This document shows, piece after piece, positions 9,190 through 16,940 of a stretch of DNA of 64,000 bases (the stretch's first letter is position 1; every line of letters starts with the position of its first letter). Below the pieces are notes generated by a model. It did not search any database and had not been told where the DNA came from. It saw only the letters and a program-made list of their open reading frames with translations. Source of the stretch: Saccharicrinis carchari. Its GTDB lineage: Bacteria > Bacteroidota > Bacteroidia > Bacteroidales > Marinilabiliaceae. Position numbers and translations under genes: made by a program. The stretch lies in assembly GCF_900182605.1 (NCBI RefSeq), contig NZ_FXTB01000002.1, forward strand, positions 1-64,000, written 5' to 3'.

Positions 9190-10203
9190 TTAAGCCACTT
9201 TTTCAGTGGAGCTATTAATATTATTCTCTCTTGGATCAAGACATATATAATCTCGACTATATGGTGTTTTGTTTTTCACAACACTATATATTGTCCTGAG
9301 CAATTTGTTTGCTACGTTGTTCATGATTAAAAAATGTGGCTTCCCTTCCATCTTTTTTCTCTCGTAATATAAACGGTATTCTTTGTTGTGCTTTACTGCT
9401 GACTTGGCCCCCATATAGAGTAAGGACTTTAGTTCTTTGTCTGCAAACGGGCTTGTTTTAGACTTCCCGACCATCTTTCCGGATGCGTTGGGGAAAGGGC
9501 ATACACCCGCAAAAGAGGCCGCTTTTTTAGCCGTGCCTATGGTTTCAAAGTTACCCGTCCTTATAAGCAAATTCGTGGTTATTACAGGCCCTACGCCCTT
9601 GACCGTGATTGCCAGTTCGTAATTCTCTTTGAGTTCATTTTTTGCCATTATTACTGCCTCTATTTCAGTTTCTACTTCCTTTATCTGGTCATCCAGGTTA
9701 TGCAATACCTTTTGAAGATGTTTGTTTACACTTACGCTTTGCATTGGTAAAATAGAACGCCCATGGTTACCTGTCCTTAATCCCTTGCGGGTCTTTACTA
9801 ATTGAGAACGCAATGTGTAAAGTGATTTCAGCTCTACAATTTCTTCTGTGTCATACTCCTTGAACACTAATTTGTCAAAGAACCTTTCTCCATACTCCCG
9901 GACCCTTCCTGCATCTACAGGATCGCTCTTTCCCTTTGTTATCCCCAAGCTATGCTTTATTGTATAGCCCGGAACCAGGGCTATATGTAGATTTAACTGG
10001 TTACACAGGTAAACCAATAAGTCTCCGTAAGCACCTGTATGTTCCGCACACAAAACATCTCCTTCAGGAACACTTTCTAAGAAATTGGATATAGAACCCA
10101 ATTTGTTTTTTACCAACCAGTGAGTCTCTTTACCGTTTGCGTCAATAAAATTTACATCAAACTTTTCCATTGACAAATCAATTCCATATACTTGCATAAA
10201 CAT
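9190..10203 (-). CDS. IS110 family transposase (DEDD recombinase)
   Basis: A 337-residue recombinase that moves its element through a bridge-RNA-guided mechanism. The N-terminal DEDD RuvC-like domain shows D9 (YGIDLS), E54 (CAEHTG), D94 and D97 (KSDPVDAGR). A coiled-coil linker spans about 160-195. The C-terminal Transposase_20 domain begins with a helix-hairpin VKGVGP near 201-206 and carries S241 in NASGK, the expected serine nucleophile. It appears intact. Its non-coding side is upstream (10204 onward), as in the IS110 group rather than IS1111. No terminal inverted repeats are evident, as expected for the family. Confidence 0.95.
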   Translation of the reverse strand: MFMQVYGIDLSMEKFDVNFIDANGKETHWLVKNKLGSISNFLESVPEGDVLCAEHTGAYGDLLVYLCNQLNLHIALVPGYTIKHSLGITKGKSDPVDAGRVREYGERFFDKLVFKEYDTEEIVELKSLYTLRSQLVKTRKGLRTGNHGRSILPMQSVSVNKHLQKVLHNLDDQIKEVETEIEAVIMAKNELKENYELAITVKGVGPVITTNLLIRTGNFETIGTAKKAASFAGVCPFPNASGKMVGKSKTSPFADKELKSLLYMGAKSAVKHNKEYRLYYERKKMEGKPHFLIMNNVANKLLRTIYSVVKNKTPYSRDYICLDPRENNINSSTEKVA

Positions 10204-10370
10204 CTAGTTTTATGCTCCGTATTGAGTGGCTAACATCGTGATAGTGGGTTCTGCCCTAAATACTCTCTGGCTTTAACTCAATGACCTGCTGTCCTTAATA
10301 TGAAACTTAGATTTTATCTATCTCATTATTTAAGTTAGCGCAGCAGGTGGAGCTTTTTTACCAAGTTAAA
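10204..10370 (-). ncRNA. Candidate IS110 bridge RNA (seekRNA) region
   Basis: The non-coding stretch upstream of the transposase holds nested dyads. ACCTGCTG at 10284-10291 pairs with CAGCAGGT at 10341-10348, and inside it AACTTA at 10304-10309 pairs with TAAGTT at 10331-10336. IS110-group elements encode their bridge RNA in this position. The target- and donor-binding loops were not resolved, so the RNA limits are approximate. Confidence 0.4.
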
Positions 10371-10461
10371 AAATTACGTTTAATTCTTTATTTTCATTGC
10401 GTATTTAAGTCAACTACAAACTAACGATCTCATTATAAATATTTGTTCTTATTGGTATTCG

Positions 10462-10551
10462 ATGGAACTCGCCAATAATGACCTCCCCTGTGCTTACGCT
10501 AAAGCTTCAGCGACACGCGTGTGTGTGACGAATTCGCATGGTTCGTTTCAT
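10462..10551. repeat. Small inverted-repeat (MITE-like) element, copy 2
   Basis: It begins ATGGAACTCGCCAATAATGAC and ends CATGGTTCGTTTCAT, matching the ends of the 59-bp element at 2187-2245 but with a longer, unrelated 90-bp total. The interior contains its own dyads (CACGCGTGTGTGTG, GCTAAAGCTTCAGC). It lies between the insertion sequence and the DUF1828 gene. Confidence 0.5.
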
Positions 10552-10605
10552 ATGATTATGGTTATTCTTTGTTATGCTTTCGTCCTTCTTTCATATCTTC
10601 ATTGA

Positions 10606-11394
10606 TTATGCTACTAATTTAATCTTGTTTATATTTTCAAGGTTATGTCTTTGACTCCAAAGGATGTATTGTGCACCTTTGTTGTCTAGTGCTGATAGAT
10701 ATTCGTCACTTACTTCTCTGTCAATGTCATTTATTACAGCTAACCCAATTATAGCTTTCTGGGTTTGTTGCTCTCGCACTTTTTTAATATCCTCCCAAGT
10801 AAACAAGAAGTGAGGTAGATTCATTTTATTTACTGAGTTGAATGACTTAATCACGATTTCGGTATTTCTATAGGCTATTTGAAAATCAAAAGTAAATTCA
10901 AGTCCTGTACTGCCTTTGGAAATAAAATAAGGTGTATAAATCAGTTCCTGCTCATCCAAATATGATTTTACGTCTTCCCTAAAGACTGAGGCTACAGTAT
11001 GTCTTGCCAAATAATACATATCTGCTGTTTCCAAAATAGCAGATATTAGATGTAGTTTTTTTTGAGGGAAATCTCTCTCTGTAGCTTCGGTTATTAATTC
11101 TTCATTATTTACCCGAACACCATAGTTGATAAGAATTCGGTCAAGTATTTCTTTTCTTTTGGGAGAGCGTGAAATTTCTAGGCCACTTAATTCCAAGTCT
11201 CTAAACGTATTGCCATCATCCGATAGAATAATCCGGTTACCTTCTTTTTTAGCATAGATGTCAACTGTATCGTTAAACAAACCAACAAAAGGTGTACTAA
11301 TTTCTATCCAATCAGACGAATTACTGGTTGTTACTAAAGTTTTTTCCTTTAGAAAAGAGTAATAATCGTCCATTAATGTATTTATCCAATTCAT
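10606..11394 (-). CDS. DUF1828/DUF1829-type protein
   Basis: A 262-residue protein. Residues about 25-115 (WIEISTPFVGLFNDTVDIY, then ILSDDGNTFRDLE and SPKRKEILDRIL..YGV) resemble DUF1828. The C-terminal half (about 140-255: FDFQIAYRNTEIVIKSFN, FTWEDIKKVREQ, IINDIDREVSDEYLSAL) resembles DUF1829, whose fold recalls nuclease-like proteins. Molecular function is unknown. Its ATG overlaps the stop of the upstream gene by four bases, so the two proteins are probably made together. Such pairs often sit near mobile DNA and may be toxin-antitoxin or defence modules, but that is inference. Recognition is from memory of the family pattern. Confidence 0.75.
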   Translation of the reverse strand: MNWINTLMDDYYSFLKEKTLVTTSNSSDWIEISTPFVGLFNDTVDIYAKKEGNRIILSDDGNTFRDLELSGLEISRSPKRKEILDRILINYGVRVNNEELITEATERDFPQKKLHLISAILETADMYYLARHTVASVFREDVKSYLDEQELIYTPYFISKGSTGLEFTFDFQIAYRNTEIVIKSFNSVNKMNLPHFLFTWEDIKKVREQQTQKAIIGLAVINDIDREVSDEYLSALDNKGAQYILWSQRHNLENINKIKLVA

Positions 11395-11912
11395 ATTAAT
11401 CTCATTTGATGGTTAAAGGTGACAATTGTTTTAAGGGTGATTTTTTGAAAAAATGCCTTAAGAATTGGTATGTAATCTTCCCTACCATTAAGTTCTTTTA
11501 CCGCAAAGTCGTCCACCTCCAAAGGTACCGCCCAAGCTAAGGGTTTGTAACCATTTACTACATAATGTATATGACCTGCATAATCATCTAACCATTGCCC
11601 TGCAAAAGGTCTGAACGTTTCAGGCACGGTTTCAGTTATTTCAATCGGGTTAAAGTGACGCCCGTTAAAATCAACTCTTAACAAACCATTTTGAGTGCTA
11701 TTGTCTTGATGATGAAGACTAATCTTTAACGATTTTTTTTCACTTTCTTTAATGTTAATCAATAAATTTTGGTCTAAATCGTCAGGTGCTGAAAGTGTCA
11801 AGCGAATACTCATAGGATGCTGAATATTAATCATAAAGGTGTTTTTTTTTTCACCATTCAGAACAATATATTTGTCAAGTCCAATAAGATATTCAGCTAG
11901 TTCAACCGTCAT
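11391..11912 (-). CDS. Unrecognised 173-residue partner of the DUF1828-type protein
   Basis: First gene of the two-gene module. It is mostly beta-strand-like: HPMSIRLTLSAP, SLKISLHHQD, GLLRVDFNGRHFNP, then GHIHYVVNGYKPLAWAVPL and a helical C-terminal part ending in a histidine-containing TFNHQMRLI. The pattern LLR(V/L)DxNG...H(I/L)Hxxxx(G)Y...WA(I/V)PL recalls the DUF6978 family, which I remember as a neighbour of DUF1828 proteins; this is not verified. No catalytic motif was recognised. It overlaps the downstream gene by four bases (ATGA). The codon composition is AT-rich compared with the gene at 12279. Confidence 0.7.
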   Translation of the reverse strand: MTVELAEYLIGLDKYIVLNGEKKNTFMINIQHPMSIRLTLSAPDDLDQNLLINIKESEKKSLKISLHHQDNSTQNGLLRVDFNGRHFNPIEITETVPETFRPFAGQWLDDYAGHIHYVVNGYKPLAWAVPLEVDDFAVKELNGREDYIPILKAFFQKITLKTIVTFNHQMRLI

Positions 11913-12278
11913 TTTATATTATTTATAATTTTAGATTTCAAATGTACTAATTTTTCAATTATTTAAATTGGCGTGTCGTCATTTAAGGTCAGACATAATG
12001 TTTTGGCTATGCCCAGTATGGAATTTCAAAGCTTTTGCATTTCATTTTATTACTAATGTTTATTATTTGTATTTACTTTCAAATTAAATACTAAAACGCT
12101 TAATAGGCTTAACTGCATTTAAATAAATATTCTTGCCTGTATTGGAAATTAATAATGTGTGTAAAAGATAAGTATTTTAAGGTGAAACCTCCAATAAAAC
12201 TTGACAATCATCCTTTTCTTATCGTAACTTGTATATATATTTAATTGTCTGATTTTTAATCTTCTAAACCCTACCGTC
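11913..12278. other. AT-rich divergent intergenic region
   Basis: No gene was seen. It separates the minus-strand two-gene module from the plus-strand T9SS cargo gene and carries a plausible promoter for the latter at 12201-12232. It contains many AT-rich homopolymer runs. Confidence 0.4.
12201..12232 (+). promoter_or_regulatory. Possible Bacteroidota-type promoter for the ELW-repeat protein
   Basis: TTG (in TTGACA, 12201) and TAACTTGT (12225) are separated by 21 bases, close to the TTTG...TAnnTTTG consensus. The start codon is at 12279. The -7 box matches only in part. Confidence 0.35.
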
Positions 12279-13886
12279 ATGAAAAAGATTCTTGCATTTT
12301 CAATTGTTTTCTTCGGTTTTTTTGTTTTGGGCAGCGCCCAGCTACCGGAGAGGGTCTCTCCCGGACTTACCTTCGAGGTAAGGGGGCAATCGATTGCTGT
12401 TATTGATACCATCCTTTATTTTCCCGGTCATACCGGGGATTGGGACTCTGAACTCTGGCGTTCCGACGGAACAGAAGCGGGAACCTACGAGGTGCTGGAT
12501 CTGAATCCTTCGGGGCGTGCCTATCCACACAATTTTGTGGTTATTAACGATAGGTTGTTCTTCATGGCCGACAGCATGAGTGTGAAGGAGCAGCTTTTTA
12601 TAAGCGATGGCACGGAAGCAGGCACCGAATGGATTGCCGACGTGGATGACGCTGGCATGGAGTTGCACCACATGCTCACGGCCTCGGGCGATCTGCTGTA
12701 TTACCGGACCTATCGGCCCGGAATATACACGGAACTATGGGCTTCGGATGGTACTTCTGCCGGCACTGGCGTGGTGATAAATATATGTGAGGAAGGATCC
12801 TCCTTTCCCCATGAACTGACCGATTTTAACGGCACCCTTATTTTTGCAACCGTAAGTTGTGGTTTCACCTGGAGGGGCCTCAATCGTACCGATGGGACGG
12901 CTGCCAATACGTTAAAGATCAGTGATGGATATGCGGCGGGATTAAAGACTTTTGGGGATACCCTCTATTTCAGAGCCACTTTTGAAGATTACGGAAGTGA
13001 GTTGGCCAGGTCAACAGGCATCCCGGGAAGTGTTGAAATGATCCAGGACATCAACCCGGGTGCCGGGGGCTCCGACCTCTATCATCTCACCCAGGTGGGC
13101 ACAAAGATCTTTTTCAGGGCTTCCCATGTAGATTATGGTGCCGAACTTTTTGTTTACAACCAAAACACCGGCGTGGTAAATCTGGTGAAAGACATTTGGC
13201 CGGGCAGCAGCGGTTCTTCTTTTCCCGACGCCTTGATCAGCTATCAGGGGAAACTGATTTTCCAGGCACACGACGGCGTCTATGGCCAGGAGCTCTGGAT
13301 TTCCGATGGCACCGAAGAGGGCACTAAAATGCTAAAAAACATCAATGTGGAACCTGGGGGTATTCCTTATGGGCACTCTTATCCCAGAAGATTTTACGAG
13401 GCGGCAGGTCTCCTTTTCTTCTCGGCCGATGATGGAATAAACGGCACAGAACTCTGGCAAACCGATGGCACCGAAGAGGGCACGGTGATGGTACATAACA
13501 TCGGGTATAAGTACAACAGTTCATATCCGGGTGGATTTACGGAAATCAACGGGTATCTTTACTTTCATGCCCATTACAACTACAATTCCAGGCTGTATAA
13601 ACTAAAACTACCCGACATTCCAGTCTCGGTTAAACAAGAGCCAACGGAAACCCCGGCGTTCGAAATATATCCTAATCCGGCAGCGGAAGAATTGACCGTT
13701 AAAAGCCAACTAAACCAAAGTTTCAGGTATCGGATAACAGATATTAGGGGCAAAGAAGTCATGAACGGGTTCAACAAGGAAAGCCGGGAATACAAGATCG
13801 ATATCTCGGACCTGAATCCCGGCATTTACTTTATCACATTAGAAAACGGTATCTCTCGGATGACGAATAAGTTTGTGAAAAAATAA
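12279..13886 (+). CDS. Secreted ELWxSDGTxxGT-repeat protein with T9SS type A sorting domain
   Basis: A 535-residue predicted cell-surface or secreted protein. The signal peptide is MKKILAFSIVFFGFFVLGSAQ. The body has about eight beta-propeller-like repeats carrying ELWxSDGTxxGT or degenerate forms (first near residue 63, last two near 345 and 390), with paired (L/I)(F/Y)F strands. The last ~75 residues (EIYPNPAAEEL...ITDIRGKEV...LNPGIYFITL) form the type A sorting domain used for T9SS export and anchoring. The substrate is unknown. Base composition is visibly richer in G+C than the AT-rich module to its left. It ends two bases from the convergent lipoprotein gene. Confidence 0.9.
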   Translation: MKKILAFSIVFFGFFVLGSAQLPERVSPGLTFEVRGQSIAVIDTILYFPGHTGDWDSELWRSDGTEAGTYEVLDLNPSGRAYPHNFVVINDRLFFMADSMSVKEQLFISDGTEAGTEWIADVDDAGMELHHMLTASGDLLYYRTYRPGIYTELWASDGTSAGTGVVINICEEGSSFPHELTDFNGTLIFATVSCGFTWRGLNRTDGTAANTLKISDGYAAGLKTFGDTLYFRATFEDYGSELARSTGIPGSVEMIQDINPGAGGSDLYHLTQVGTKIFFRASHVDYGAELFVYNQNTGVVNLVKDIWPGSSGSSFPDALISYQGKLIFQAHDGVYGQELWISDGTEEGTKMLKNINVEPGGIPYGHSYPRRFYEAAGLLFFSADDGINGTELWQTDGTEEGTVMVHNIGYKYNSSYPGGFTEINGYLYFHAHYNYNSRLYKLKLPDIPVSVKQEPTETPAFEIYPNPAAEELTVKSQLNQSFRYRITDIRGKEVMNGFNKESREYKIDISDLNPGIYFITLENGISRMTNKFVKK

Positions 13887-13888
13887 TA

Positions 13889-14701
13889 TTAATTACAATC
13901 CACATCTTGTGCATCTTCGTTCCAACAATGCCACAGGGCATCGCCATAATGAACTTCATCTTTAACGGTGCCTGTTTTGTTGTTGCGGTTCCATTTAATA
14001 AAGGTCTGCTTTTCCGATAAAGAGATGGTGTAAAAAGCGTCGTAATCCGCATCATTGGTTATTCCGTAGGTAATGTAGCTGCCATTCTCTTTATCGCCGG
14101 GCTTAACTATCTTGTAGCTAATGTCCGAAACGTCCTGTTCCCAATTCTTGTTCCATTCTATGTTCAGCCATGCCACATTGTTGGCCGGGCTCTCGTACAT
14201 GGTCCAATCGGCGTGGGTACGGTCGTAGCGTACAGTGCCCTCGAACCATTTAAAGTCTTCATACGAACCGGCTTTGCTGATGAACATTTCGGCCGTGAAC
14301 TCCGCATTGGATATCCTTGTGGCCACCAGCCTTGCCGAATAAGCATCGGCTCCCTCGGTAACGGTATAGGCCCATTGCCAGGTATTGTCGCCAAGGTATT
14401 GGGGCGTATGATTAAAGGATTCTAAGTAAACGGCAACGGGGATCACCATCGGTACGGTCACCATAACATTCCAAAAGGAAACGGAGACATAGGAATACAA
14501 CGCATTCCCATAGGTATAACCCGCTTTTAATGTTTCATTGTCCGACGGCTCATCGATAAATTGGCCAAAGTCCATCATAAGGGATTCTACCGGGGGAAGC
14601 TCGGGCATGTTACCGGGTTCGTCATTCTTGGTGCACGAGGTGCTTAGCAGTACAAGCAATAATGCGCTTGCCAATACAGAAAATAGTGTGTTTGCTTTCA
14701 T
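13889..14701 (-). CDS. Predicted lipoprotein of unknown function
   Basis: A 270-residue protein with a lipoprotein signal: hydrophobic stretch then LLSTSC with the lipidated Cys at residue 23, followed by TKNDEPGN, a common Bacteroidota export spacer. The remainder is rich in aromatic residues and beta-strands (NTWQWAYTV, FKWFEGTVRYD, WLNIEWNKNW) and looks like a single globular domain, similar in style to small lipocalin-like or DUF lipoproteins of this phylum. No family was named with confidence. It is convergent with the T9SS cargo gene with a two-base gap, leaving no room for an intergenic terminator. Confidence 0.8.
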   Translation of the reverse strand: MKANTLFSVLASALLLVLLSTSCTKNDEPGNMPELPPVESLMMDFGQFIDEPSDNETLKAGYTYGNALYSYVSVSFWNVMVTVPMVIPVAVYLESFNHTPQYLGDNTWQWAYTVTEGADAYSARLVATRISNAEFTAEMFISKAGSYEDFKWFEGTVRYDRTHADWTMYESPANNVAWLNIEWNKNWEQDVSDISYKIVKPGDKENGSYITYGITNDADYDAFYTISLSEKQTFIKWNRNNKTGTVKDEVHYGDALWHCWNEDAQDVDCN

Positions 14702-14804
14702 CTTAAATAAATTTGTTGTGTTTGATTCTTTCAGAACGTTGGTTTATACGCTTTATTGCAAATACGTATCTGTAAAAGTATTGTTACGTGCGCAGGCTAC
14801 CCAA

Positions 14805-16199
14805 CTAAAATTTTATTTCTTTGGTAGTAAGCTCACCCTGCCTCACCTCTACCGTAAATGTTTGGGCAGCTTTGGTTTTATGTTCACCAAGAGGAGCTGC
14901 TTTAACCTCATAGATGCCCGGGTTCAATAAAAACTTTGCACCTTTGGTGTACGTGCGGGAGCTGGCAACTCTCGTACCTGTGCTTGTTTCTTTTACGGTA
15001 ACAACAGCGTCGATGTTTTCATTGCCTGCTTTGGTGTAAATTTGAAAATTGCCCGTTTTAAAATCATACGATACAGGGGTGGATTGTCCTGCTATAATGG
15101 TAAGGTCTTTTATTTGGGTTTTTGTTTCGGTGCCATTCATGGCCAATGCCTGTACCGTAATTTTATAAATGCCTGGATTTACTTCTACTTCTTTGGGGGT
15201 TTGATAAGTGCGAACGTAGGCAGCCATTTTGTTGTTCGCATCGAAGAGTTTTACGATGCAGTCCCAGTTTTTTCCGTTGTTGGTAGTGGTAATGCCCAAT
15301 ATCCCGCCATCGAACGAAATAGTTTGGTGTACCATTTTATCCTCAAAGCTTTCGATGTTGGGGATGGTAATCATATCCACATCACTGCCTCCCAAAGGTC
15401 TTACCTCAAAATTATATTTGCTCGGGGGTAGATAAAAGTAAGCTGTATCGCCATATGTACGAACGCTGATAGGTCGTCGCTTTGCAACAATGTCGTATGC
15501 TTTGATCCAGGCGTCGATGGGTATCCCGTTTTTAATGGCATACACCGAAACATTGCCTTCGGGTTTGTCAATGGTTATTGCAGTGGCCTGTTGTAAAACA
15601 TCGGACAGGCCATCGGCGTCTGACGCATCATAGTAATAGCCGTTGCCGGCTTGTGCGGCGCATTGCAGCTGCCCGGTTTCTCCTGATTTTAACCCAAAAC
15701 CGATGATATGGATTTTAAAGTCGATCCCTTCTTCTTTGGCCGCTTTTATTACATTGCAGATGTTGCCGTCGCACGATTCTATGCCGTCTGTGATCAGGAT
15801 GACGGTAGCGCTAAGTTTTGTTTGGCGCAATTTATCTATCACCTGCGATGCCGAATAGGCCAAGGGCGTCTTACCCAATGGTTTGATGCCTTTAATGGAT
15901 GTTATCACCTCCGCTTTGCTTCCGCTTTCCGCATCCACCAAAAATTCCACGTCTGCACAGTCGCCTTCTTTGCGGTGACCGTAAGCCACTAATCCAATTT
16001 TTTGATTGTCGGGGAGCTTGCTTATGGCGGTAGTCAACACCTCTGTCGCAATTTCCATTTTGGTTTGTCCCTGCATCTGTCCCCACATTGAGCCGCTGGC
16101 ATCGTAAATAAAAATGATTGGCGAAGGGGTAATGTTATTTTGTGCATTAGCTTCCAAAGTAATACAAAAACAGAGGATTAGAGAGAGTGATGTTTTCAT
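14805..16199 (-). CDS. Secreted von Willebrand factor A domain protein
   Basis: A 464-residue exported protein that probably mediates metal-dependent protein binding at the periplasm or surface. The ATG at 16199 gives the signal peptide MKTSLSLILCFCITLEANAQ. The frame extends upstream to 16394, but that extension is not protein-like and crosses an inverted repeat. The VWA domain spans about 27-195 with an intact MIDAS: D33-x-S35-x-S37, T111 and D138 (ITDGIESC). The C-terminal half holds three carboxypeptidase-regulatory-like or PEGA-like beta repeats (about 240-464: GNFQIYTKAG, GIYEVKAAP). Similar VWA proteins sit in Bacteroidota surface loci; the partner is unknown. Confidence 0.9.
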   Translation of the reverse strand: MKTSLSLILCFCITLEANAQNNITPSPIIFIYDASGSMWGQMQGQTKMEIATEVLTTAISKLPDNQKIGLVAYGHRKEGDCADVEFLVDAESGSKAEVITSIKGIKPLGKTPLAYSASQVIDKLRQTKLSATVILITDGIESCDGNICNVIKAAKEEGIDFKIHIIGFGLKSGETGQLQCAAQAGNGYYYDASDADGLSDVLQQATAITIDKPEGNVSVYAIKNGIPIDAWIKAYDIVAKRRPISVRTYGDTAYFYLPPSKYNFEVRPLGGSDVDMITIPNIESFEDKMVHQTISFDGGILGITTTNNGKNWDCIVKLFDANNKMAAYVRTYQTPKEVEVNPGIYKITVQALAMNGTETKTQIKDLTIIAGQSTPVSYDFKTGNFQIYTKAGNENIDAVVTVKETSTGTRVASSRTYTKGAKFLLNPGIYEVKAAPLGEHKTKAAQTFTVEVRQGELTTKEIKF

Positions 16200-16226
16200 G
16201 GCTTTGTTTTTTATATCGTATTTCCG

Positions 16227-16278
16227 GCCTGCCTGAGAAAGGGGCAAAGCCATTCCATCCGGCACCGGCCAGGCAGGC
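16227..16278. repeat. Inverted repeat GCCTGCCTG / CAGGCAGGC
   Basis: A perfect 9-bp dyad with a 34-base interior lies 28 bases upstream of the VWA gene start. Palindromes with this GCCTGCC core are a familiar dispersed-repeat type in Bacteroidota intergenic DNA. Confidence 0.5.
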
Positions 16279-16810
16279 TTCCACCTTAGCGTGGAGCTCA
16301 AAAGCGGGCATGATGGTTTGAAGTAAAAAATATCGGCTCCCAAAGCAGTAGGAATACATCTATAACGTATTAGATAGGTTGCCATTAAGAACAAATTGCT
16401 ATAGGAACCTTTTTATATTCAAATTGTCTCTGCCCAAAAAACCATCTGGCTCGCAGGCGTTTAAATTAAAAATGGATATAGCTTTTGTTTCTATAGGGAT
16501 GCGTACTTAAAAATAACAGGGAAAGCTAAATATAGTTCGGCATGCGGAGTGCTTTGTAGTATAAAAGTCAAGTATGTTTTTATGTACAATCATGCAGTAG
16601 AGGTTTGAGGTAGAATTTATTAGTGGATTATTTATTTTGGGTCAAAGTGCTAAAGGCTAAACAAGGCATCGGTGGGGTCGTGTAGCAGGGCGTACCTCAA
16701 ATCCGAAGCAAAACGTCCCCCGGATAAAGGGGAGGGGATAGGTTGATTTAATAGATAAGCGACATGCTTGGGCAGCATTCATGCTGGCAAAGACTGTCAT
16801 GCAGAATTTT

Positions 16811-16835
16811 AGATTTATTCCTGCGGGAAAAATCT
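16811..16835. repeat. Hairpin AGATTTATTCC/GGGAAAAATCT
   Basis: A 25-base dyad with AGATTT and AAATCT arms and a CCTGCGGG top. It lies in a gene-free region next to other repeat relics, probably a remnant of a dispersed palindromic repeat. Confidence 0.4.
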
Positions 16836-16940
16836 GGATACTCACGTAGCCCATAGAAATATGGGATGAGATAAAAAACAGAGAGCCTGAGCTTTATATG
16901 AATTTAAGCTGTATAGCTTGCCGGGATGTTATCAGCTCTA

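Larger units (their letters stand above)
9170..10400 (-). mobile_element. IS110-family insertion sequence (ends approximate)
   Basis: The element consists of the transposase gene and a long structured non-coding end. The right limit must lie in the 23 bases before the membrane-protein start (9167-9189). The left limit is placed somewhere past the hairpin region ending near 10350. The family does not make clear terminal inverted repeats, so exact ends need comparison with an empty site. Confidence 0.6.
16200..16940. other. Long gene-free region with hairpin relics
   Basis: No coding sequence was recognised in 741 bases. It holds an inverted repeat GCCTGCCTG (16227-16235) / CAGGCAGGC (16270-16278), a CCCC...GGGG purine-rich repeat relic at about 16711-16738, and a hairpin at 16811-16835. 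It would contain the promoter of the VWA gene. Confidence 0.5.

Noticed and set aside
12149-12412. 87-codon minus-strand frame across the start of the ELW-repeat gene
   Set aside because: It overlaps the signal peptide coding region of a clear gene and has no own signal.
16200-16394. N-terminal extension of the VWA protein
   Set aside because: The added 65 residues are not protein-like, cross an inverted repeat, and would bury the clear signal peptide that starts at 16199.
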